A stretch of DNA of 64,000 bases from JBGTGG01 sp041746855. Lineage in GTDB: Bacteria > Bacteroidota > Bacteroidia > Cytophagales > Cyclobacteriaceae. The DNA is taken from NCBI GenBank assembly GCA_041746855.1, contig JBGTGG010000467.1, positions 1-64,000 of the forward strand. Direction: 5' to 3'. The notes beneath the pieces are model-generated. The model was not told where the DNA came from. It made no database searches and saw only the letters and a program-made list of their open reading frames with translations. Shown here piece after piece: positions 8,168 to 16,399 of this stretch (the first letter of the stretch is position 1; every line of letters begins with the position of its first letter). The translations under genes and the position numbers were made by a program.

Positions 8168-9514
8168 ATGCAACTACTTTTAAATAAAACAAAAAAATAC
8201 GCACGCTGGATTTTTCTGTTGCTACTAGCTCCACTAGCAAGTTTCGCGCAAGATGAATCTTCCGACAGTGTGTTAACCGCTGCATCACTCGACCATGTTG
8301 TCCGGTATGCATTGGAGCATCAACCTGCAGTTTTACAGGCTCAGCTTGATGAAGAAATTACCGAGAAAACCATTAAAGGCAAACTTGCCGACTGGTATCC
8401 CCAGGTAAATTTCAGTTATAATTATCAGCACTTTCTTGATTTGCAACAAGCTGTTTTCAATGGCATGGTTGTTCCCATCGGTGTGAAAAATTCCTCCTTC
8501 TTTCAGTTTACCGCAAATCAAACCATCTTCAATCGGGATATTTTATTGGCAAGTAGCACTGCGTCCACCGTGCGAATACAAGCCGACCAGAATATTGACC
8601 GAAGCAAGATGGATGTGGTGGTGAATGTCACAAAAGCTTTCTACGATGTATTGGCAACGGCTCAGCAGATTCGGGTAAATGAAGAATCCATTGTGCGGTT
8701 GAAAAGAAGTTTGAAGGATGCCTATAGCCGGTACAACAGTGGCGTTGCCGACAAAACCGATTACAAACGCGCAACGATTTTATTGGCCAACGCGGAAGCG
8801 TCTTTAAAATCAAACCAGGAAATATTTAAGTACAAGCAGGATTATCTGAAAACCCAAATGGGATATCCCAGCAATGAGGATTTACCATTGGTATACGATA
8901 CACTTCAAATGGAGAATGAAATCGTGATGGACACCTTGCAGCCCATTCACTATGCAAGTAACATCGAATATAAAATGTTGCATACACAAAAAGAATTACA
9001 AGATGCCAACGTGAAATATAGCAATCACGCATTCCTTCCAACAATAGGTGCCTTCCTGAACTACAATCTCAATTATCAGAATGATAGTTTCGCGGAATTG
9101 TATGGTAAACGGTTTCCGTATTCGTTTGTGGGAGCATCTCTTTCTTTGCCACTTTTTCAAGGAGGGAAACGCATGAAGAAAATCCAGGAACAAAAATTAA
9201 CCCGTGACCGGATTGATGTAAGCATAAAGAATCTTGAAAGCAATCTCAACACAGAATATAGCCGGGCGCTTGCAGCGTATAAAAGTAACCTGAAAAATTA
9301 CCAGACGCAAAAAAGCAATGTGGACCTGGCGCAAGAGGTTTATGAAATCGTGGAGTTGCAATATCGCAATGGGATCAAAACCTACCTGGATGTGACGGTT
9401 GCTGAAAGCGATCTGCGTACCACCCGGATTAATTATTTCAATGCTTTGTACGCTGTACTTGCCAGTAAGGTAGATGTACTTCGCGTGCTTGGTCAAATCG
9501 ATTATACAAATTAG
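8168..9514 (+). CDS. TolC-family outer membrane efflux protein
   Basis: A 448-residue protein with signal peptide (WIFLLLLAPLASFAQ) and the two-fold repeated outer-membrane efflux protein architecture, with long helical segments such as the stretch around LKRSLKDAYSRYNSGVADKT and a second around LQYRNGIKTYLDVTVAESDL. Trimers form the outer-membrane channel of a tripartite pump. It sits between tetR and the adaptor gene with gaps of 20 and 14 bases, so the operon supplies its own exit duct. Confidence 0.93.
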   Translation: MQLLLNKTKKYARWIFLLLLAPLASFAQDESSDSVLTAASLDHVVRYALEHQPAVLQAQLDEEITEKTIKGKLADWYPQVNFSYNYQHFLDLQQAVFNGMVVPIGVKNSSFFQFTANQTIFNRDILLASSTASTVRIQADQNIDRSKMDVVVNVTKAFYDVLATAQQIRVNEESIVRLKRSLKDAYSRYNSGVADKTDYKRATILLANAEASLKSNQEIFKYKQDYLKTQMGYPSNEDLPLVYDTLQMENEIVMDTLQPIHYASNIEYKMLHTQKELQDANVKYSNHAFLPTIGAFLNYNLNYQNDSFAELYGKRFPYSFVGASLSLPLFQGGKRMKKIQEQKLTRDRIDVSIKNLESNLNTEYSRALAAYKSNLKNYQTQKSNVDLAQEVYEIVELQYRNGIKTYLDVTVAESDLRTTRINYFNALYAVLASKVDVLRVLGQIDYTN

Positions 9515-9528
9515 AAATACCTCAACCT

Positions 9529-10641
9529 ATGTCACGAAAAAAATTATACCTCTATACGCCTCTTATCCTGTTGCTGATTGCTGCAGGTTGTGAAAAAAAT
9601 CAACAGACCCTCCAGGGACCGCCACCGGTTGCTGTAACTGTACAGCTGGTTACGGTGGCAGATGCATCCTATTATGATGAATATCCTGCCATCGTAAAAG
9701 CACTGAATGAAGTAGAACTGCGCGCACAGGTGAATGGATACATTACGGCCATCCATTTCAAAGAAGGTGAGCAGGTAAAGAAAGGACAAAAACTTTATTC
9801 CATCGATCAACAACAATCGCAGGCAACCTATCTGCAGGCAGTGGCAAACCTTTCTGTACAGGAAGCAAACTTGGAACGCGCAAGGAGGGATGTGGAGCGC
9901 TATCGCGAGTTGGACAAACAAGATGCCATTGCCAAGCAACAAGTAGATTATGCAGAGTCAACGTATGAAGCTGCGAGGCAACAAGTAGCGGCAGCAAAAG
10001 CTACCGTGCAAAGTGTTCAGACCAATGTTCGATATGCAACAATTGTGGCGCCCTTTGATGGCACGATTGGAATTTCATCAGTAAGGTTGGGCACATCAGT
10101 TTCCCCCGGCCAAACCTTGCTGAATACCATTTCATCGGATGATCCGATCGGTGTGGATATTACTGTTGATCAACGTGAGATTTACAGGTACACAACATTG
10201 CTTGCTGCGAAGGAATCGAAAAACGATTCTACCTTCAGGCTTTCTTTCAATGATCAGGTGTATCCTGAATTTGGAAAAATCAGTATTGTTGATCGGGCAG
10301 TGGATGCACAAACGGGTACAATCAAAATGCGCATCGTATTTCCCAATCCCGACCACACCTTACGCGCTGGCATGAGTGGAACGCTGAAAGTTTTAAACAC
10401 GAAAGAAAAATCGATTGTGATTCCTTACAAAGCAGTGAATGAGCAGTTAGGTGAGTTCTTTGTATACATGCCTGACAGTTCAAAAGCAACACAACGAAAA
10501 GTGAAACTCGGCAAACCGATTGGCAAGAACATCATTATTCAGGAGGGACTGACAGCAGGCGAGCAGATCATTACAGAGGGCCTTCAAAACCTTCGCGAAG
10601 GCACCGCGATTGCTATCGCCTCATCCGAGAATAAAAAATAA
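9529..10641 (+). CDS. RND efflux periplasmic adaptor (membrane fusion protein), lipoprotein
   Basis: A 370-residue AcrA/MexA-type adaptor. The N-terminus ends in a lipobox (LLLIAAGC) and predicts a lipid anchor. A biotinyl-lipoyl-like half is visible at LRAQVNGYITAIHFKEGEQV, then a helical hairpin (about 95-165) and the second lipoyl half with IVAPFDGTIGISSVRLG. The beta-barrel and membrane-proximal domains follow, including PNPDHTLRAGMSGTL. It bridges the pump encoded next and the TolC-like channel encoded before. Confidence 0.94.
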   Translation: MSRKKLYLYTPLILLLIAAGCEKNQQTLQGPPPVAVTVQLVTVADASYYDEYPAIVKALNEVELRAQVNGYITAIHFKEGEQVKKGQKLYSIDQQQSQATYLQAVANLSVQEANLERARRDVERYRELDKQDAIAKQQVDYAESTYEAARQQVAAAKATVQSVQTNVRYATIVAPFDGTIGISSVRLGTSVSPGQTLLNTISSDDPIGVDITVDQREIYRYTTLLAAKESKNDSTFRLSFNDQVYPEFGKISIVDRAVDAQTGTIKMRIVFPNPDHTLRAGMSGTLKVLNTKEKSIVIPYKAVNEQLGEFFVYMPDSSKATQRKVKLGKPIGKNIIIQEGLTAGEQIITEGLQNLREGTAIAIASSENKK

Positions 10642-10668
10642 GAAAACTACCTTCTTTAAAATAGAAAA

Positions 10669-13600
10669 ATGATATCAGATGTTTTTATAAAAAGGCCAGT
10701 CACCTCCATCGTTACTTCGTTGGTGATTGTATTGGTGGGCATCATCGCGATGACCACCTTGCCCATTTCGCAATACCCCGACATCACGCCACCAACTGTT
10801 TCCATCAATGGAATTTATGTGGGTGCTGATGCGCAAACGGTTGAACAAACTACCACTACTGCCATTGAAGCACAAGTGAATGGAACCCCCGGCATGTCGT
10901 ACATGTCGAGCAACAGTACCAGCAGTGGTGTGAGTAGTATCACCGTTACATTTGATATCGGAACCGACATCAACATTGCTACACTGGATGTGCAGAACCG
11001 CGTAAGTGTTGCGGAACCTTCCTTGCCGGAAATTGTAAAACGGTTGGGACTTACTGTACGCAAAAGAAATCCAAGTATTTTCCTTGCCCTTGCATTGTAT
11101 TCCCCGGAAGGAACACACGATGCAACTTTTCTTGGAAACTTTGCAAACATCTATCTTAAAGATGCCTTGCTTCGGGTAAAAGGTGTGGGTGATATTTTTT
11201 CTGTGGGTGATGATTTTGGTATGCGCATCTGGTTGAATCCGGAAAAGCTTGCCAGTTTGGGATTGACAACACAAGAAGTGAATGCTGCTTTGCTCGAACA
11301 GAATTTACAAATAGCAGCGGGCTCAATCGGAGGAACGCCACAACCCACCAATCAAACATTCGAATACAATGTGTTGACGAATAGTCGGATCAATCGCGTT
11401 GAAGACTTTGAAAATATTATTGTGCGCTCAAATGTACTGGGTGGAAATATCGTTTACCTGAAAGATATTGCGCGCGTTGAACTTGCCAAGTTTAGCTATG
11501 GCAACCATCCCTTCGTCAATGGGAAGCCTGCTGCTTTTGTATTACTTTATCTTGCACCTGGAGCAAACGCACTTTCGACAAACGAAGGTGTAATCAACGC
11601 ACTTACGGAGTTGAAGAAAAGTTTTCCCAAAGATGTTGATTACCTCGTGCCCCTCGAAACAACTTCCGTTGTGGAGATTTCCATTCAGGAAGTTGTGTAT
11701 ACATTATTGGAAGCCCTGGCGCTGGTTGTGTTTGTAGTATTTCTCTTTTTGCAAAATTGGCGTGCAACGTTGATTCCTATTTTGGCAATTCCAGTTTCAT
11801 TGATTGGTACCTTTATCTTTTTCATACCCTTTGGTTTTACGATTAACACACTAACACTTTTTGCTTTTGTGTTGTCGATTGGAATTGTTGTGGACGATGC
11901 GATTGTGGTGGTGGAAGCGATTCAACATAATATGGATCATCACAAGCTTTCTGCAAAAGATGCCACCATCCGTGCGATGAAAGAAATTTCTGCTCCTGTA
12001 GTGGCCATAGCATTAATTCTTGCAGCAGTGTTTGTTCCTGTAGGATTTATTCCCGGCATTGTTGGAAAACTCTATCAACAGTTTGCCATTACCATTGCAG
12101 TATCGGTGATGATTTCGGCTTTCGTAGCGCTTTCACTCACACCAGCGTTGAGTATGTTGCTGTTAAAACCATCCAACCTGGAAAAGAAACGTAATTTGTT
12201 GGATCGCTTTTTCTATCGCTTCAACCAATGGTTTGATAAAGTGACCCGTTCGTATACAAAAGGTGTACATACCTGGATTAAAAGAACACCCTATGTGCTG
12301 GTGATGATGGTGTGTCTGTTTGTTGGATTGTTCTTTATGTTTAAAAACAAACCGACCGGGTTTATTCCAACAGAAGATGAGAAGCGGATGTTTGTTTCGT
12401 ACGAAATGCCCGAAGGTACTTCTACAACAAGAAACATTGAGATTCAACTTGAGTTGCAAAAACGTATTGGATCTATCCATGCGGTGAAAGTTGTGGGTGG
12501 ACTCGCGGGGTTAAACATTCTTAACTTCTCCAATAAATCAAATGTAGGAACGCTGTTTGTGAACCTCAAACACTGGAACGACCGCGACCTGGAAACCGAA
12601 AGTGTTCCGATGGTGATGGAAGAAATCCGAAGACGAACAGCCGACATTACAGAAGCAAGAATACTGGTCATCGCACCTCCCGCTATTCCTGGCCTGGGGC
12701 AATCATCCGGGTTTACCTTTGAGTTACAACAAACTACGAGTACGGATGATATAAAAACATTCGAAGGGGTAATGCAGAAATTTCTGGGGGCCGTTAACCA
12801 ACGTCCGGAAATTGCCATGGCCTATTCATTCTTTTCTGCGCGTACCCCCAGTTATAAAGTAGATATCGATAAAGAGAAAGCGAAACAACTTGGTGTTTCC
12901 GTAGCGGAAGCTTATGGAACATTATCCACTTTGTTGGGAAGTAGTTACATCAATGATTTTAATGTTTACGGTAGGAATTTCCGGGTGGTAACACAAGCGG
13001 ATACCATGTTCCGAAAAGATATCAGCGATATTGGTAAATACCATGTGCGAAATAATGTGGGAGCGATGGTACCGCTCAGTACACTCATCACTACCAAATT
13101 GATTGAAACGCCCGCTGTGATTTCACACTACAACATTTATCGTTCAGCCGAAATAATGGGGACTGCAAAACCCGGCTATAGCAGCGGCCAGGCAATTGAG
13201 GCGTTGAAGGAAGTTGCTGCCGAGGTATTGCCCGTTGGCTATGGTTATGAATTTGGCGGAATGAGTAGTGAAGAAATTAAAGCCGGAAATAGTGTGGGAA
13301 TGATTTTCGCGATCTCTATTGTGTTTGTATTTCTCTTTTTGGCAGCGCTGTATGAGAGTTGGTCTGTTCCGTTTTCGGTTTTGTTTGCCGTTCCGATTGG
13401 AGCATTCGGTTCAATCCTTACGCTGACATTGTTGCCCAACCTTACGAACAACATTTATGCACAGATTGGATTGATCACCCTCATTGGGTTGGCTGCGAAA
13501 AATGCGATCCTGATTGTGGAGTTTGCAAAAGAACGTGTGGACAGAGGAATGGAAATCGTACAGGCAACACTGGAGGCCGTGCAACTTCGCCTTCGCCCGA

Positions 13601-13824
13601 TCTTGATGACATCGCTTGCTTTTATTTTAGGCGTGATGCCCCTGGCATTCTCAGCGGGTGCAGGAGCGGAAGCAAGAAAAACAATTGGCTGGACGGTAGC
13701 GGGGGGAATGGTTGCCGCCAGTTCACTCGCCATATTTGTGGTGCCGGTACTTTTTGTATTGATCACCAAATTTGCATACAGAAATAAAAAAATTGAACCG
13801 GTTGAAGAGCCATTGGCTCACTAA
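10669..13824 (+). CDS. RND multidrug efflux permease, AcrB/HAE1 type
   Basis: A 1,051-residue inner-membrane pump of standard length. It begins MISDVFIKRPVTSIVTSLV, the typical first transmembrane helix of HAE1 pumps. The proton-relay Asp-Asp pair lies in GIVVDDAIVVVEAI (about residue 408). The two porter-domain loops and the second half-repeat (GLITLIGLAAKNAILIVEFA) are intact. Substrates are probably amphiphilic drugs, bile-like compounds or solvents, judged from the family only. It is the last gene of the tetR operon and is followed by a strong terminator. Confidence 0.96.
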   Translation: MISDVFIKRPVTSIVTSLVIVLVGIIAMTTLPISQYPDITPPTVSINGIYVGADAQTVEQTTTTAIEAQVNGTPGMSYMSSNSTSSGVSSITVTFDIGTDINIATLDVQNRVSVAEPSLPEIVKRLGLTVRKRNPSIFLALALYSPEGTHDATFLGNFANIYLKDALLRVKGVGDIFSVGDDFGMRIWLNPEKLASLGLTTQEVNAALLEQNLQIAAGSIGGTPQPTNQTFEYNVLTNSRINRVEDFENIIVRSNVLGGNIVYLKDIARVELAKFSYGNHPFVNGKPAAFVLLYLAPGANALSTNEGVINALTELKKSFPKDVDYLVPLETTSVVEISIQEVVYTLLEALALVVFVVFLFLQNWRATLIPILAIPVSLIGTFIFFIPFGFTINTLTLFAFVLSIGIVVDDAIVVVEAIQHNMDHHKLSAKDATIRAMKEISAPVVAIALILAAVFVPVGFIPGIVGKLYQQFAITIAVSVMISAFVALSLTPALSMLLLKPSNLEKKRNLLDRFFYRFNQWFDKVTRSYTKGVHTWIKRTPYVLVMMVCLFVGLFFMFKNKPTGFIPTEDEKRMFVSYEMPEGTSTTRNIEIQLELQKRIGSIHAVKVVGGLAGLNILNFSNKSNVGTLFVNLKHWNDRDLETESVPMVMEEIRRRTADITEARILVIAPPAIPGLGQSSGFTFELQQTTSTDDIKTFEGVMQKFLGAVNQRPEIAMAYSFFSARTPSYKVDIDKEKAKQLGVSVAEAYGTLSTLLGSSYINDFNVYGRNFRVVTQADTMFRKDISDIGKYHVRNNVGAMVPLSTLITTKLIETPAVISHYNIYRSAEIMGTAKPGYSSGQAIEALKEVAAEVLPVGYGYEFGGMSSEEIKAGNSVGMIFAISIVFVFLFLAALYESWSVPFSVLFAVPIGAFGSILTLTLLPNLTNNIYAQIGLITLIGLAAKNAILIVEFAKERVDRGMEIVQATLEAVQLRLRPILMTSLAFILGVMPLAFSAGAGAEARKTIGWTVAGGMVAASSLAIFVVPVLFVLITKFAYRNKKIEPVEEPLAH

Positions 13825-13846
13825 CATTTACAAATAACTTGAAAGG

Positions 13847-13879
13847 AACGCTGCCGGGTAAAAGGGCAGCGTTTTTTTT
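13847..13879 (+). terminator. intrinsic terminator of the efflux operon
   Basis: A perfect 9-base stem, AACGCTGCC (13847-13855) pairing with GGCAGCGTT (13865-13873), has a short loop and a run of T. It lies 23 bases after the pump stop codon. Confidence 0.92.
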
Positions 13880-13939
13880 GTGCAACTATTGAGATGAAAA
13901 TCTATACTATTCACTTTATTGAAATTTAATACTACTTTA

Positions 13940-14003
13940 GTTGTGTAACGATACAGCGCGTGTATATCCCACGGGTGGGTATATGCTCGGTTGTTAGCGA
14001 TCA
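13940..14003. repeat. attC-like motif left of the toxin-antitoxin pair
   Basis: The sequence contains GTGTATATCCCACGGGTGGG and then GCTCGGTTGTTAGCG ending at 14000. The GTTGTTAGCG end resembles the terminal core of integron-type sites. Its reverse complement begins CGCTAACAACC...ATATACCCA, close to CGCCAACAA...ATATAGCCCA after the PIN gene at 15754. The two motifs therefore flank the module in opposite orientation. Inner palindrome TATCCCACGGGTGGGTATA is also visible. Assignment is by resemblance only. Confidence 0.4.
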
Positions 14004-14055
14004 TTGGGTGAGCGTAGAATTTTTTACTTGACGTTCTACAAATAAACAGCTTTCT

Positions 14056-15240
14056 TTGAGAGCTAGAATTTATAAATTGGCAGAGAGAGCATACATAACA
14101 CCAAACGTCCTAAAATGGGCACGAGAATCAGCGAAAATGACTCTTGAAGTGGCCGCTTCAAAGGTCAATAAATCTGCTGATCAACTTAAAGCGTGGGAAG
14201 AAGGACACGAATTCCCTACAATTAAACAAGCGGAAACTCTTGCTAAAGCCTATAAAAGACCATTTGCATTATTCTTTTTACCTGAGATTCCTAATGATTT
14301 TCAACCACTTCAAGATTTCAGAAAATCAAACTCAAAGGAATTAACAACTGGTTCTATTTTTATAATTCGAGAAATACAACAAAAGCAGAATTGGCTAAGT
14401 GAAGTAATGGAAGAGAGTGGAGAGCCACAATTACCATTCATAGGTAAATACTCAATTCATAGTCGTCCAGAAGAAGTTGCTGAAGACATTTTGGCTACAC
14501 TTGAAATATCAAGAGCTTCCTTAGGCCAAGGATTTACCGTGAAATACTGGGTGGATCAAATCGAATCTAAGGGAATTTTTGTTTCAAGAACCAGTTTCAT
14601 TCATTCAAAATTGCTACTTGACAAAGATGAGTTACAGGGGTTCGCAATTGCTGATCCATATGCACCATTCATTTTTGTTAATTCGCAGGACTGGGATGCA
14701 CCCCAACTTTTTACGATGGTTCATGAACTAGCACATCTCTGGATTGCTGAAACAGGTATTTCAAATGACATTGAAATTGTTTCAAAAAACGATCATCCTG
14801 TCGAAAGGTTTTGCAATGAAGTTGCGGCTAATGTATTAATGCCGAAAGAACTGATTAGATCGTTTGATTCTCAGATTTACAGCAACTCCAAATCAGTTTA
14901 CAAAGTAGCCAAGCTAATTGGAGTAAGCAGTTTTGCCCTAATTGTAAGAGCCTTAAACCTTTCTCTAATTTCCTTAGATCATTATCATATGCTTAAGGAG
15001 CAGGTTCAAAAGGATTTTAATGAATTTCTCATTCGGGAAGAAGAGAAAAAACAAAAGGCTCAGCAAAAGGAAGGAGGCCCTAATCCCTACTTATTAAGGG
15101 TAAACAAGAATAGCCGGCTATTTACGCAATACGTTTTAGATGCATTTAGAGGAGGTAATATCGAGCCCACACAAGCGAGTACATTATTGAGTACTTCGAT
15201 AAATAATTTTTCTAAGCTTGAACTTCAGATTTATAAATGA
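14056..15240 (+). CDS. XRE HTH + ImmA/IrrE metallopeptidase-domain protein (antitoxin-like)
   Basis: A 394-residue protein started at TTG 14056; no ATG lies between the upstream stop and the HTH. The HTH covers about residues 18-70 (VLKWARESAKMTLEVAASKV, then LKAWEEGHEFPTIKQAETLA). A COG2856/ImmA-IrrE domain follows, with the zinc-protease motif HELAH at 223-227 and NEVAANVLMP downstream. The family cleaves repressors or acts as the antitoxin partner of PIN toxins. The gene overlaps the PIN gene by four bases (ATGA), so they are translationally coupled. Its AT content is higher than that of the neighbouring pump genes. Confidence 0.88.
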   Translation: MRARIYKLAERAYITPNVLKWARESAKMTLEVAASKVNKSADQLKAWEEGHEFPTIKQAETLAKAYKRPFALFFLPEIPNDFQPLQDFRKSNSKELTTGSIFIIREIQQKQNWLSEVMEESGEPQLPFIGKYSIHSRPEEVAEDILATLEISRASLGQGFTVKYWVDQIESKGIFVSRTSFIHSKLLLDKDELQGFAIADPYAPFIFVNSQDWDAPQLFTMVHELAHLWIAETGISNDIEIVSKNDHPVERFCNEVAANVLMPKELIRSFDSQIYSNSKSVYKVAKLIGVSSFALIVRALNLSLISLDHYHMLKEQVQKDFNEFLIREEEKKQKAQQKEGGPNPYLLRVNKNSRLFTQYVLDAFRGGNIEPTQASTLLSTSINNFSKLELQIYK

Positions 15241-15749
15241 CCGATAGCGCATCTAATCTTTACTGTTTGGACGCGAATGTTCTGATTCAAGCATGGCAAA
15301 AGTATTACTCTCCTGAACTGTGTCCAGAATACTGGAATAATCTTATTGAACTAGGTAAACGTGGAAGAATTTTTATTCCTAGTGCTGTCAGAGATGAGAT
15401 TGTCCGCACAGAAGACGATCTTTCAGATTGGTTAAAACAAAGCAAAATTCCTATAAGACCAGTAACTGAGCGAGTGACGATTGCTTTACAAAACATCTAC
15501 AGTGCAGATCCAAAACATAAATTTTTAGTTGATAATACAAAAGCCAGATCATTAGCTGATCCTTGGATTATTGCACATTCAATAGTCGAAGGGGCAACAG
15601 TTGTAACAAAGGAAGAGAAAGTAACTCAGCTTGGTTCTAATCGAATAAAAATTCCGAATGTCTGCGATAATATGAAAGTGCGATGGGTTGATGACTTTCG
15701 ATTTTTACGTGAAGTTGGAATAAGGTTTAGCAGCAGGATTGAAAATTAA
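15237..15749 (+). CDS. PIN-domain ribonuclease, DUF4411 type (toxin-like)
   Basis: A 170-residue protein that opens with NLYCLDANVLIQAW, containing the first PIN acidic residue (Asp12). Further acidic positions appear in RDEIVRTEDDL and ADPWIIAHSI, and TVVTKEEKV precedes the last strand. PIN proteins are Mg-dependent RNases and often toxins. DUF4411 proteins are typically encoded next to XRE-ImmA/IrrE partners, as here. Together the pair is best read as a type II toxin-antitoxin or stress module. The target RNA is unknown. Confidence 0.87.
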   Translation: MTDSASNLYCLDANVLIQAWQKYYSPELCPEYWNNLIELGKRGRIFIPSAVRDEIVRTEDDLSDWLKQSKIPIRPVTERVTIALQNIYSADPKHKFLVDNTKARSLADPWIIAHSIVEGATVVTKEEKVTQLGSNRIKIPNVCDNMKVRWVDDFRFLREVGIRFSSRIEN

Positions 15750-16399
15750 CGAATCGCCAACAAAGATATAGCCCATACCTCTAATGAGCTACTTGAGAGT
15801 GTAGCGGACGTTAAGCTCGATTCACAAGCTTGGCACGAAAAGGGTTAAATATTTATCTTTACTAAAAAGATAAATTGACAATGCCAACGATTTAAAGCTG
15901 CATTGTTTGCGAAAAAGAGGTACAGAAAGCATAGAATCATTCATCACCACATCTTAAAATTTCACAATGTGTTGGAAAATTCTGCCAACCCTGATCTATG
16001 GAATTATAGTTTTTTGGCAGGTGGGATAGTATTTATGGCAATCGGATTTACCATAATCTAAAACCGACAACATTTTACTACCCGACTGGAATAATAAAAA
16101 CAATGCATGACAACTGGCAACCAGCAACTGCAATAACCAATACCCAAAAACAACCCAACTGGTGGAATAGCATGAAGTGATAAGCTTTTTTTTAATTGCG
16201 GCTTCATAATTTCGGCTCAGATCACCTTCGTTGCTTTTACGCTTTTCAAAAGCAAAAATCGATTGCGGTAAAAAAATTGTTACCTAAAGATTAAACACAC
16301 ACACCCACACAGCATATTGTTAACGGATCAATAATCTTGTTTTAATGCCTCTGTCACAGCTGCTGTTGACTTTTGGTTTCCAATAAAACACGAAACCAT
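15750..16399. other. intergenic region with attC-like motif, inverted repeat and possible gene remnant
   Basis: It starts with an attC-like motif at 15754-15836 (CGCCAACAA ... GACGTTAAGC). A perfect 10-base inverted repeat, ATTTATCTTT/AAAGATAAAT, lies at 15851-15875. A 60-codon open frame from 15879 to 16061 has no ATG and ends in a hydrophobic stretch (FLAGGIVFMAIGFTII), which could be the tail of a decayed membrane-protein gene. A heptamer repeat follows at 16112-16132. The susC promoter should lie in the last 150 bases, but I could not place it. Confidence 0.5.
16112..16132. repeat. degenerate 7-base tandem repeat (CTGG family)
   Basis: Three consecutive heptamers, AACTGGC, AACCAGC and AACTGCA. 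They resemble clearer heptamer repeats at 26088 and 35856. Confidence 0.4.

Noticed and set aside
10675..11274. 199-codon minus-strand frame opposite the RND pump gene
   Set aside because: Shadow of the AcrB-type coding sequence.
13940..15836. Classical chromosomal integron
   Set aside because: No integrase gene and no multiple cassettes are visible; only motif resemblance supports recombination sites.
15851..15875. Perfect 10-base AT-only inverted repeat as a terminator
   Set aside because: No T tract and no GC in the stem; termination is doubtful, so it is mentioned only within the spacer entry.
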